Below, in pieces: positions 1 to 7,607 of a stretch of DNA of 50,631 nt. The translations under genes were made by a program, and so were the position numbers. The notes beneath the pieces are model-generated. The model had not been told where the DNA came from. It worked only from the letters and a program-made list of their open reading frames with translations, and ran no database searches. Within the stretch, counting starts at the first letter, position 1. The number at the start of each line of letters is the position of its first letter. This DNA comes from Candidatus Omnitrophota bacterium (lineage in GTDB: Bacteria; Omnitrophota; Gorgyraeia; Gygaellales; Profunditerraquicolaceae): the NCBI GenBank assembly GCA_011620275.1, contig WOZK01000013.1:1-50631 (forward strand), in the 5' to 3' direction.

Positions 1-55
1 TATTCGCTTGTGCGATACCCGAACCAATCGGAAGGTTCGGTATTCGCTTGTGCGA
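1..55. repeat. Direct repeat flanking a hairpin at the left edge
   Basis: A 15-bp word, TATTCGCTTGTGCGA, occurs at 1-15 and again at 41-55, giving a 40-bp period. Between the copies lies an inverted repeat, CCGAACC (19-25) and GGTTCGG (34-40), with an 8-nt loop. The first copy touches the window edge, so this may be the end of a longer tandem array. No coding frame is convincing here. A second small hairpin, CCTAAG/CTTAGG, lies at 85-101, between this repeat and rpsI. Confidence 0.6.
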
Positions 56-160
56 AAATACGGAGCAGACTTGTTTTTAGTTTACCTAAGGATTACTTAG
101 GGTTTCATTGAACAGCGGCCGCGGAGGCCGGCAGAGAAAAACGGAAGGGTTTGGAAGAAT

Positions 161-556
161 ATGGACAATGTGACAAAATTCATTTCTGTGGGAAGACGTA
201 AAGAAGCTATAGCCAGGGTACAGTTATTGCCCGGCAGCGGGGTTATTACGGTGAACAAAAGGCCTTTTGACGTTTACTTCATAAGAGAGACCGACAGGAT
301 CCTCGCCAAGCAGCCGCTGGTAGTACTTGGTGTTTCCACCAAGTACGATATAGTGGCAAATATACGGGGCGGCGGGCTGACCGGGCAGGCCGGGGCTTTG
401 CGCCATGGTATTTCCAGGGCCCTGGTACAGTCTGATCCGGACACGAAAGAGCTCTTGCGCAGGCAGGGTTTTCTTACCAGGGATCCCAGGATGAAGGAAA
501 GAAAGAAGGCCGGACAGAAGGGGGCGCGTAAACGTTTCCAGTGGACCAAGAGGTAA
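161..556 (+). CDS. rpsI: 30S ribosomal protein S9
   Basis: This is ribosomal protein uS9, a component of the 30S subunit whose basic C-terminal tail reaches the P-site tRNA. The 131-residue product has the family's N-terminal VGRRKEAIARVQ stretch, the central GGGLTGQAGALRHGISRAL block and a basic tail ending in TKR; length is normal. The start is an ATG preceded by purine-rich GGAAG sequence. In most bacteria rplM lies directly upstream; here the 160 bases to the window edge hold repeats and hairpins instead, so rplM, if linked, lies outside the window. A strong terminator follows, so the arginine genes are a separate unit. Confidence 0.97.
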   Translation: MDNVTKFISVGRRKEAIARVQLLPGSGVITVNKRPFDVYFIRETDRILAKQPLVVLGVSTKYDIVANIRGGGLTGQAGALRHGISRALVQSDPDTKELLRRQGFLTRDPRMKERKKAGQKGARKRFQWTKR

Positions 557-585
557 ATAGGTCCTTAAATCAGGCGGTAATCTTG

Positions 586-617
586 CCCGCTTCCCTTGAA
601 AAGGGAAGCGGGTTTTT
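586..617 (+). terminator. Rho-independent terminator after rpsI
   Basis: A perfect 10-bp stem, CCCGCTTCCC (586-595) with GGGAAGCGGG (603-612), has a 7-nt loop and is followed by five T residues. It lies 29 bases past the rpsI stop codon and separates rpsI from the arginine operon. Confidence 0.92.
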
Positions 618-681
618 AATTGAAGCGGAACAAAAGCGGCGAAGTTGCGGCGGATTTTGCCGGCCGCCGACGATAAAAAAC

Positions 682-709
682 TTGATTTTAACCGGGGTAA
701 CGGTATAAT
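682..709 (+). promoter_or_regulatory. Sigma-70 type promoter of the arginine operon
   Basis: TTGATT (682-687) and TATAAT (704-709) are separated by 16 bp, a near-consensus promoter about 65 bases before argC. The -10 overlaps a small inverted repeat, ATAAT-TAAAC-ATTAT (705-719), and a second palindrome, CACTAC-T-GTAGTG, lies at 727-739 in the predicted leader. Either could be an operator; an ArgR role is inference, since neither matches the ARG box closely. Confidence 0.7.
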
Positions 710-772
710 TAAACATTATGTAGTCTCACTACTGTAGTGTATAAAGTTTCTTTTCGAGGAAGGGCGGATGAG

Positions 773-1804
773 ATGTTGAATGTGGGTGTAGTCGGAGCTT
801 CCGGTTATACCGGAGAGATCCTTATAGAATTGCTTTTAAAACATCCCCGTGTCCGCATTAGCGGGTTGTTTTCTCAGACATACAAAACACGCGCGGTCGG
901 CGAGGTCTTCCCGCAATTCTCTAACCGGCTGGATACGGTTTTCTGCGCGCCGCTGGCCAAAGAGATTGCCTCGGTCTGCGATCTCGTTTTTCTCGCTCTG
1001 CCGCACACGATATCGATGAATTACGTCCCTTTTCTGCTTAGCCGGGGCAAGCGAGTTGTAGACCTTAGCGGCGACTACAGGTTTAAAGATTATCGTGTTT
1101 ATGAAAAATTCTACGGGGTCTCTCATAAAGATACCTCCAACATCAAGAAAGCGGTCTACGGACTGCCGGAACTTTACCGTTTCAGTATTAAACGGGCGAA
1201 ACTCGTTGCCAACCCCGGTTGTTATCCCACGGCGGCCATACTGGCTTTGGCTCCGCTGGTCGCCTGCGGCATTATCCGGGAAGATACCCTGGTGGTCGAC
1301 GCAAAGTCGGGGGCAAGCGGCGCAGGGCGCAAGCTCGTGCAGGAATTCTCTTTTTGCGAGGTCAACGGCGATTTCAAGGCTTACAAGGTCAACACGCATC
1401 AGCATATCCCGGAGATCAACCAGGTGCTTTCCCGTCTTTCCGAGCATACGGTAGACGTGACGTTCGTCCCGCATTTATTACCGGTGGAAAGAGGTATTCT
1501 GGAGACGGTTTATTGTTTCAAAAAGCCTGTTTCCGGAAGAAAACGCGGTATCCCGGGGACCGTCCGCAGGCTTTTCGCAAATTTCTACGAGACGGAACCG
1601 TTCATCCGGCTTAAGGAAGAAGGCTCGTTCCCCCGGTTGAAAGATGTGCGCGGAACCAATTTCTGCGATATAGGCATAAAGGAAGAGGCGGACAGGATTA
1701 TCGTTATCTCCGCAATAGATAATCTGGTAAAAGGCGCTGCCGGCCAGGCCGTGCAGAATATGAATATAATGTGTGGGTTTCCCGAGAAAGAAGGGCTGCT
1801 TTAG
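773..1804 (+). CDS. argC: N-acetyl-gamma-glutamyl-phosphate reductase
   Basis: ArgC reduces N-acetylglutamyl phosphate to the semialdehyde with NADPH, the third step of arginine synthesis. The N-terminus carries the dinucleotide-binding GASGYTG motif, and the catalytic cysteine lies in NPGCYPTA; a conserved VPHLLPVERGI block follows. The ORF track begins at a GTG (737), but that start falls inside a palindrome in the leader; the ATG at 773, preceded by GAGGAAGGG about 8 nt upstream, puts the Rossmann motif at the usual place and gives 343 residues, the normal length. It is the first gene of the arginine operon; argJ begins 2 bases after its stop. Confidence 0.96.
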   Translation: MLNVGVVGASGYTGEILIELLLKHPRVRISGLFSQTYKTRAVGEVFPQFSNRLDTVFCAPLAKEIASVCDLVFLALPHTISMNYVPFLLSRGKRVVDLSGDYRFKDYRVYEKFYGVSHKDTSNIKKAVYGLPELYRFSIKRAKLVANPGCYPTAAILALAPLVACGIIREDTLVVDAKSGASGAGRKLVQEFSFCEVNGDFKAYKVNTHQHIPEINQVLSRLSEHTVDVTFVPHLLPVERGILETVYCFKKPVSGRKRGIPGTVRRLFANFYETEPFIRLKEEGSFPRLKDVRGTNFCDIGIKEEADRIIVISAIDNLVKGAAGQAVQNMNIMCGFPEKEGLL

Positions 1805-1806
1805 AT

Positions 1807-2946
1807 ATGAACGGTTTCATAAGGCGCGCTGTTCTTCCCGGCGGTTTCAAGGCTTCGGGAGCTTCGTGCGGGTTGAAGAAATCTCTCGCTGATGACCTGG
1901 CGCTTTTTTATTCCGATCTTCCGGCGACCGCAGCGGCGGTATTTACCAAAAATCTTGTGAAGGCCGCTCCTTTGACGGTCAATATGCGGAATTTGCGCGC
2001 AAGCCGCAGTTTCCGGGCCGTCATCGCCAACAGCGGCAACGCTAATTGTTATACCGGGCAAGAAGGTCTCGAGGACGCACTGTATCTTTGCCGGCGCGTT
2101 GCCGCCGGACTTTCCATAGACGTTCGGCAGGTCCTGGCCGCTTCCACGGGAATAATCGGCAGGCGCATGCCGTCCAGGGCGATGGGAGCTGCCGTCCCCG
2201 GCCTTATTTCTTCATTGTCCGCTTCAGGAATTCAAAGGGCGCAAAAGGCCATAATGACCACGGATACCTTCTCTAAAGGGGCCACGGCTTTTTTCAGCGT
2301 GTCCGGCAGAAAGGCCTCAGTCTGCGGAGTGGCTAAAGGCGCGGGCATGATCGCCCCGGATATGGCCACGATGCTTTGTTTCATCTTTACCGACGCCGCG
2401 CTGGGCCCGGGTCCGCTGAAAGCCGCTTTAAAGAAGGCGGTCGCTCCAACCTTCAATTGTATCACGGTGGACGGGTGCATGAGCACCAACGATAATGTCA
2501 TTCTGCTTGCGAACGGCGCCTGCGGGGCGGGGAAGATTTCGGGCGGGAAGGATTATTTTTCTTTTTGTTCGGCCCTGGAGGCCGTCTGCCGGGAACTGGC
2601 GTTGATGATAGTCAGGGATGGGGAAGGGGCAAGCAAGTTTATTCGTATCAGCGTTGAAGGGGCGTTGAACGACCGCCAGGCCAGAACCGGAGCGCTGGCG
2701 GTTGCGAATTCGAATCTGTTCAAGACGGCGGTATACGGGGAAAACAGGAATTTCGGCAGGATTATCGCCGCGCTGGGAGCCAGCGGTATAAAGCTTGACC
2801 CGGGTAAAATCAGGTTGAAAGCGGGGTCTCTCAAACGCAGAGACGTCGACGTGTATGTACATCTCGGCGCGGGCCGCGGCAAGGCCGTGGTCTATACCTC
2901 CGATCTGACGCCGGAATACATAAAGATAAACGCGGAATACAGTTAG
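1807..2946 (+). CDS. argJ: Bifunctional ornithine acetyltransferase / N-acetylglutamate synthase
   Basis: ArgJ moves the acetyl group from N-acetylornithine to glutamate, recycling it; many versions also acetylate glutamate from acetyl-CoA. The KGAGMIAPDMATML block contains the autocatalytic cleavage site, where the Thr becomes the N-terminal nucleophile of the beta chain; the NSFNLFK-type region near the C-terminus appears as VANSNLFKTAVYGEN. The track start (1771) overlaps argC by 34 bases; the ATG at 1807 directly after argC, with AAGAAGGG upstream, is preferred and gives 379 residues. No argE or argA is seen in the window, which fits a cyclic acetyl pathway. Confidence 0.95.
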   Translation: MNGFIRRAVLPGGFKASGASCGLKKSLADDLALFYSDLPATAAAVFTKNLVKAAPLTVNMRNLRASRSFRAVIANSGNANCYTGQEGLEDALYLCRRVAAGLSIDVRQVLAASTGIIGRRMPSRAMGAAVPGLISSLSASGIQRAQKAIMTTDTFSKGATAFFSVSGRKASVCGVAKGAGMIAPDMATMLCFIFTDAALGPGPLKAALKKAVAPTFNCITVDGCMSTNDNVILLANGACGAGKISGGKDYFSFCSALEAVCRELALMIVRDGEGASKFIRISVEGALNDRQARTGALAVANSNLFKTAVYGENRNFGRIIAALGASGIKLDPGKIRLKAGSLKRRDVDVYVHLGAGRGKAVVYTSDLTPEYIKINAEYS

Positions 2947-2967
2947 CAGCAAGCGAGGCGTGGGAAA

Positions 2968-3822
2968 ATGGAAGAAGCTATAAAGAAAGCGGATGTGTTG
3001 ATAGAGGCGCTGCCGTATATAAAACGTTTCCACAATAAGCCGGTGGTGATCAAATACGGGGGTAGTATCCTCGGTGAAGAGAAGATACGTAAAGGGGTGA
3101 TCGAGGACATTGTTTTTCTAAGTTTTATGGGATTGAGGCCGGTGCTCGTGCACGGCGGCGGCCCGAACATAAGCGACAGAATGCGCAGCGCCGGAAAAAA
3201 GACGGAGTTCGTGGACGGTATGCGGGTTACCGACGAGGAGACATTGTCCGTGGTGGAGGAGGAACTGCAGAAACTTAACGAGCTTATCGTGGAGGAGATG
3301 TCGGATATCGGCGGCAGGGTGGTAGGACTGAACGGGCGTTCCGACGGTATAATATTCACCGAGAAGAAGAAAGCTCAGATAGACCTCGGTTATGTCGGAG
3401 ATATCGTGCGCATAGACCAGGGGGTAATTTCCTCGGAACTGGAGAAGCACAAGGTGGTGGTCGTCCTGCCGATGGGCCTGGGTCCAGACGGCAAAGGATA
3501 TAACGTCAATGCCGACGAAGCGGCTTCTCATATCGCCGTCGCTCTGGGGGCGGAAAAACTGGTGCTGTTGACGAACGTCCAAGGTATAATGAGGAATCCT
3601 GACGACCCGGCTTCTTTCATTTCCGCGATCAATATCAAGGAAGCCCGCGAGCTTATGCGCGATAGGGTAATACAGCAGGGCATGATCCCCAAGGTGGACG
3701 CCTGTATCGAAGCGCTTGTCTCCGGAGTGAAGAAGACGCACATAATAGACGCCAGAATCCCGCACGGCCTGCTGCTGGAGATATTCACCGATCAGGGCGT
3801 GGGGACGGAGATAAATCATTAA
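2968..3822 (+). CDS. argB: Acetylglutamate kinase
   Basis: ArgB phosphorylates N-acetylglutamate, the committed and usually arginine-inhibited step. The 284-residue product has the amino-acid-kinase signature VVIKYGGSILGE near residue 30, the HGGGPNIS substrate loop and the VLLTNVQGI nucleotide-site block. An extended N-terminal helix is present, as in arginine-regulated hexameric forms, so feedback control is plausible but inferred. Its stop codon TAA (3820-3822) lies within the first bases of a structured repeat that fills the gap to argD. Confidence 0.96.
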   Translation: MEEAIKKADVLIEALPYIKRFHNKPVVIKYGGSILGEEKIRKGVIEDIVFLSFMGLRPVLVHGGGPNISDRMRSAGKKTEFVDGMRVTDEETLSVVEEELQKLNELIVEEMSDIGGRVVGLNGRSDGIIFTEKKKAQIDLGYVGDIVRIDQGVISSELEKHKVVVVLPMGLGPDGKGYNVNADEAASHIAVALGAEKLVLLTNVQGIMRNPDDPASFISAINIKEARELMRDRVIQQGMIPKVDACIEALVSGVKKTHIIDARIPHGLLLEIFTDQGVGTEINH

Positions 3823-3949
3823 TCCCCTCGCCCGGACCTCCCCGGGTTTTAACCCCGGGGAGGTCGCCTGAATAAGCAGGCAGCCGAATATGCGCTGTGT
3901 ACCGGCTAAGCATCGGCTTCGCCGGAAAATAGGAGCCGCGGGCTCCACT
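3821..3949 (+). repeat. Intergenic repeat, family A, copy 1
   Basis: A 129-bp element fills most of the argB-argD gap. It opens with a strong hairpin (ACCTCCCCGGG, 7-nt loop, CCCGGGGAGGT) and continues through GC-rich inverted repeats to GGAGC-CGCGG-GCTCC at its end. Nearly the same sequence recurs at 6259-6386 and 36884-37030. Read on the minus strand all copies yield the same apparent peptide (RCLAGTQRIFG), which explains several long antisense ORFs in the track; these are not genes. Confidence 0.9.
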
Positions 3950-3966
3950 AATCTTTCTCGGAGACG

Positions 3967-5142
3967 ATGAAAAAAGAAGAGATATTCGGGGAATACGAAG
4001 AGCACATACTTTCCACTTACCGCAAGATACCTCTGGTTTTCGTCAAAGGCAAGGGGAGCAGGCTCTGGGATATTCACAATAGGGTTTTTCTGGATTTCTT
4101 TCCCGGCTGGGGCGTGAACAACATCGGGCATTGTCATCCCAAGGTGATGTCGGCCGTCAGGGACCAGATCTCGCGCCTGATATTCGTGCCGAATTCATAT
4201 TATAACGTCTGTCAGGCCCAACTCGCCGGAGAACTGTCTTTTTACACCTTCCCGGCGTCTTATTTTTTCTGTAATTCCGGGGCGGAGGCGAACGAGGCTG
4301 CGATAAAGCTGGCCAGGAAGTTCGGTAAGGGAAGGTACGGGATAATTACTTTTGAGAACGCTTTCCACGGCAGGACCATGGGGGCGCTTGCCGCTACAGG
4401 CCAGGAAAAGTACCAGCGCGGTTTCGGACCGATGCTTGAAGGTTTTACGAGCGTGCCTTTCAACGACATCTCGGCGGTGGAGAAAGCCGCCGGCCCGGAG
4501 ACGGCGGCGGTGATGCTGGAGCTCATACAGGGGGAAGGCGGTATTAATGTCGCGACAAAGGAATTTGCCGCTTCTCTGAGGGAGCTTTGCGACCGTAAAA
4601 AGCTGCTGCTTATCGTGGACGAAGTGCAGACGGGGATAGGCCGGACCGGAAAGATGTTTTGTTACCAGAATTACGGCGTTATGCCTGATGTGCTTACCGC
4701 GGCCAAGGCATTGGGAGGCGGGCTGCCGATCGGGCTGATGGCGGTTAGGAAGGAATTTGCAGACGTGCTGGGGCCGGGTATGCACGCCTCCACTTTCGGC
4801 GGCGGACCGGTGATTTGCAAGGCCGCGCTGGCCGTGTTGAGAGCGATACGCAGGGAAAAACTGCTGGAGAACGCGGTAGAAATGGGGGAATACCTGAAAC
4901 AGCGCCTCTACGCTTTAAAGGAAAAGTATCCGGTCATAAAAGACGTGCGGGGCATGGGGCTGATGCTCGGCATTGAACTTGCCGTTGCCGGCGACGGAGT
5001 GGTTGAATATTGCAGGGAGAAAAGGCTTTTGATAAACTGTACGCATGAAAGAGTGCTGCGTATTATGCCGGCATTGAACGTTACCAGGGGGCAGATAAAC
5101 AAGGCCGCGGGCATCTTGTCCGGCGCCTTCGCCCGCGTTTAA
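3967..5142 (+). CDS. argD: Acetylornithine aminotransferase
   Basis: ArgD is a class-III PLP aminotransferase that converts N-acetylglutamate semialdehyde to N-acetylornithine with glutamate as donor. The 391-residue product shows the GWGVNNIGHCHPKV start region, FCNSGAEANEAAIKLAR, the DEVQTGIGRTG metal/cofactor block and the PLP lysine in AAKALGGGLPIG. The start ATG follows CGGAGACG and stands 17 bases after a family A repeat. Some ArgD proteins also act as succinyl-DAP aminotransferase; here a dedicated dapL makes that role unnecessary. The TAA stop is again supplied by the start of a repeat. Confidence 0.95.
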   Translation: MKKEEIFGEYEEHILSTYRKIPLVFVKGKGSRLWDIHNRVFLDFFPGWGVNNIGHCHPKVMSAVRDQISRLIFVPNSYYNVCQAQLAGELSFYTFPASYFFCNSGAEANEAAIKLARKFGKGRYGIITFENAFHGRTMGALAATGQEKYQRGFGPMLEGFTSVPFNDISAVEKAAGPETAAVMLELIQGEGGINVATKEFAASLRELCDRKKLLLIVDEVQTGIGRTGKMFCYQNYGVMPDVLTAAKALGGGLPIGLMAVRKEFADVLGPGMHASTFGGGPVICKAALAVLRAIRREKLLENAVEMGEYLKQRLYALKEKYPVIKDVRGMGLMLGIELAVAGDGVVEYCREKRLLINCTHERVLRIMPALNVTRGQINKAAGILSGAFARV

Positions 5143-5271
5143 TCCCCTCGCTGAGAAATCCCCGGTTTTCAAACCGGAGGTATTCGATAAATAAACCCCG
5201 GGTGCCTGTCCTGGACGGTCAGACGGGCTCACTGTCAAGGTCTGTCGAAGGGCCGGCCCGGGGAGTTTCAA
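5141..5271 (+). repeat. Composite repeat: hairpin module plus family B, copy 1
   Basis: Directly at the argD stop comes a short hairpin module like the opening of family A (AATCCCCTCG, then CCGGTTTTCAAACCGG). From about 5191 it switches to family B: terminal inverted arms CCCCGGGT/GCCCGGGG around an inner CAGACGGGCTCACTGTC segment. Family B recurs at 25614, 38272, 45834 and, shortened, 48190. The element ends 39 bases before argF. Confidence 0.85.
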
Positions 5272-5310
5272 TAACGGAACGCCGGCAGGGCTGGCAGGGA
5301 GGAACGGATA

Positions 5311-6240
5311 GTGAAGAAAGATCTTATTTCCATAAACGATCTTACGGCAGACGAGATCAAGAGCATATTCGCGCTGGCCGGCAAATTGAAGAAAAATCCC
5401 TCCGGGTATTCGCGTTCGCTTTCCGGCAAGACGCTCGCCCTGCTTTTCCAGAAACCTTCCAACAGGACAAGGGTCTCTTTCGAGGTCGGGATGTGTCAGC
5501 TGGGTGGGCACGGTATTTATCTCGGACCCGACGAGATAAAACTGGGAGTAAGAGAGGCGTACCGGGACGTCGCCAGGACGCTTTCCCGTTACGTGGACGG
5601 GATAGTCCTGAGGACTTTCGCGCACAACAATGTCCTGGAAATGGCCGAATACTCCTCCGTACCCATTATAAACGGGCTCTCGGATTTCTCCCACCCCTGC
5701 CAGGCGCTGGCCGATATCTATACCGTGATCGAGAAAGGCAGGGAAATGGATAAGACTACGTTCGTTTACGTGGGGGACGGCAATAACGTTTGCAATTCCC
5801 TTATTTACGTCTGCGCAAAACTGGGGATCAATATGCGTATCGCCGCGCCTCACGGTTACGAACCGGACAGGAAACTCGTCTCCGAGGCCTCGGAACTGGC
5901 TGCCTCGCGCGGCAGCAGCATAGAGCTTTTCAGGGATCCTTTCAAAGCCGCCGCGGGAGCGGACGTCATTTACACGGATGTCTGGGCCAGCATGGGGCAG
6001 GAGAAGGAAACGGTTAAAAGAAAGAAGGCGTTCAAGGGATTCCAGGTCAACGGCAGGCTTCTGGCCTTGGCAAAGAAAGACGCGCTCGTGATGCATTGCC
6101 TGCCTGCGCACCGCGGTGAAGAAATAACGGATGAAGTGCTTGACGGAAGGCATTCGGTTGTTTTCGACGAGGCCGAGAACAGAATGCACGTGCAGAAGGC
6201 TGTATTGATGAAGTTTCTGGGCGGACGCGGCAGGAGTTGA
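5311..6240 (+). CDS. argF: Ornithine carbamoyltransferase
   Basis: ArgF joins ornithine and carbamoyl phosphate to give citrulline. The 309-residue product has the carbamoyl-phosphate loop as PSNRTRVSFE (the usual STRTR reads SNRTR), the HPCQALAD motif and the ornithine-binding HCLPAHRGEEI motif, all in order. The start is a GTG with a good Shine-Dalgarno AGGGAGGA 8 nt upstream. The missing Thr in the first loop occurs in some real OTCases, so I take it as a lineage variant rather than loss of function. Family A repeat copy 2 follows 18 bases after its stop. Confidence 0.95.
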   Translation: MKKDLISINDLTADEIKSIFALAGKLKKNPSGYSRSLSGKTLALLFQKPSNRTRVSFEVGMCQLGGHGIYLGPDEIKLGVREAYRDVARTLSRYVDGIVLRTFAHNNVLEMAEYSSVPIINGLSDFSHPCQALADIYTVIEKGREMDKTTFVYVGDGNNVCNSLIYVCAKLGINMRIAAPHGYEPDRKLVSEASELAASRGSSIELFRDPFKAAAGADVIYTDVWASMGQEKETVKRKKAFKGFQVNGRLLALAKKDALVMHCLPAHRGEEITDEVLDGRHSVVFDEAENRMHVQKAVLMKFLGGRGRS

Positions 6241-6258
6241 TCTCCGGCCGGCCAATTC

Positions 6259-6386
6259 AATCCCCTCGCCCGGAAATCCCCGGGTTTTAACCCCGGGGAG
6301 GTCGTCTGAATAAGCAGGCAGCCGAATATGCGCTGTGTACCGGCTAAGCATCGGCTTCGCCGGAAAATAGGAGCCGCGGGCTCCAC
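6259..6386 (+). repeat. Intergenic repeat, family A, copy 2
   Basis: This 128-bp element is nearly identical to the copy at 3821 and has the same orientation relative to the flanking genes (argF and argG). The CCCCGGG-TTTTAA-CCCCGGGG hairpin and the GCCGGAAAATAGGAGCC end are conserved. It ends 15 bases before the argG start codon. Confidence 0.9.
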
Positions 6387-6401
6387 GAGACGGAGAATAA
6401 G

Positions 6402-7607
6402 ATGAAAAAAGTGGTTTTGGCGTATTCCGGCGGGTTGGATACTTCCTGTATAGTCCGCTGGCTGAAGGAGCGGGGGTACGAAGTCATCTGTTTTGTGGCA
6501 GATCTCGGCCAGGGGTTGGGAAAGGGAGAGGATTTCGACCTGATAAATAAAAGAGCTCTGGTTGCCGGGGCATGTAAGGTTTACATAAAAGACCTGCGCC
6601 GGGAGTTCATAAACGATTTTATCATACCGGCGCTCAAAGCCGGCGCGGTCTACGAAGGTAAGTACCTGCTGGCTACTGCGCTGAGTCGTCCGCTGATCGC
6701 CAAATACCTGGTGGATATAGCCCGTAAGGAGAAGGCTTCGGCCGTGGCGCACGGATGCACGGGAAAAGGTAACGACCAGGTGAGGATCGAGGTGACCGCG
6801 AGCATCCTGGAGCCCGGACTGGAGATAATCGCGCCTGTGAGGGACTGGGAATTCAACTCGCGGGAAGAAGAGATAGAGTATGCCGGTAAATTCGGCATTC
6901 CCATAGATGTGACCAAGAAGAAACCTTACAGTATAGACAGGAACATTTGGGGCATCAGCATAGAAGCGGGGATACTGGAGGACCTGGAACAGGAACCGCC
7001 CGAGGACGCCTATATGATCACGCGCAGCCCGTCCGCCGCGCCCTCCACGCCTAAATATATCGAGGTTTCTTTCGAGAAAGGAGCGCCGTGCGCGATAGAC
7101 GGCAGGAGAATGCCGCTGGACGCCCTGATCCAGAGTCTTAACGAGATCGGCGGCAAACACGGCGTGGGCCGTTACGATATGGTTGAGAACAGGCTGGTAG
7201 GGATTAAATCGCGCGAGATATACGAAGCCCCCGGAGGGACTATTCTGCACCTGGCGCATAAAGAACTGGAGTGTCTTGTTTTCGACCGTGAGCTGGCGCA
7301 TTTTAAAGAGGGTATTGCGCTTAAATATTCCGAGTTGATCTATAACGGCCTCTGGTATTCGCCTCTGCGGGAAGCGCTCGGCCGATTCGTGGATTCCACG
7401 CAGGAGAAAGTCACCGGGACCGTGCGGCTTAAACTTTTCCGGGGGAACTGCACGGCAGTAGGGCGGAGGTCTCCTTACGGCCTTTACAAAAAAGAGCTGA
7501 GCACTTACGGCCGCGACGACAAGTTCGATCAGAAACTGGCGGAAGGTTTTATTAAACTCTGGGCCATGCCCTACAAGGGGGCGAAGAAACGGGGAAGGGC
7601 GGTATGA
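6402..7607 (+). CDS. argG: Argininosuccinate synthase
   Basis: ArgG condenses citrulline with aspartate using ATP. The N-terminal AYSGGLDTS P-loop of the N-type ATP pyrophosphatases is at residues 6-14, and the conserved HGCTGKGNDQVR and SPYGLY blocks are present. Length (401 residues) is normal for the family. The ATG follows GACGGAGAATAAG, a fair Shine-Dalgarno, just after a family A repeat. It overlaps argH by 4 bases (ATGA), so the last two steps are translationally coupled. Confidence 0.97.
   Translation: MKKVVLAYSGGLDTSCIVRWLKERGYEVICFVADLGQGLGKGEDFDLINKRALVAGACKVYIKDLRREFINDFIIPALKAGAVYEGKYLLATALSRPLIAKYLVDIARKEKASAVAHGCTGKGNDQVRIEVTASILEPGLEIIAPVRDWEFNSREEEIEYAGKFGIPIDVTKKKPYSIDRNIWGISIEAGILEDLEQEPPEDAYMITRSPSAAPSTPKYIEVSFEKGAPCAIDGRRMPLDALIQSLNEIGGKHGVGRYDMVENRLVGIKSREIYEAPGGTILHLAHKELECLVFDRELAHFKEGIALKYSELIYNGLWYSPLREALGRFVDSTQEKVTGTVRLKLFRGNCTAVGRRSPYGLYKKELSTYGRDDKFDQKLAEGFIKLWAMPYKGAKKRGRAV

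Noticed and set aside
1-55. CRISPR array
   Set aside because: Only two copies of a 15-bp word with a palindromic, not unique, spacer; no cas genes in the window.
3118-4137. Long minus-strand ORF (339 aa)
   Set aside because: It is antisense to argB and argD start and runs through family A repeat; the same apparent peptide appears antisense at the other family A copies, so it is a repeat artefact.
4915-7301. Minus-strand ORFs of 478 and 443 aa across argD, argF and argG
   Set aside because: They are shadows of high-GC coding sequence on the + strand and include repeat-derived peptide; the + strand genes have complete family motifs.
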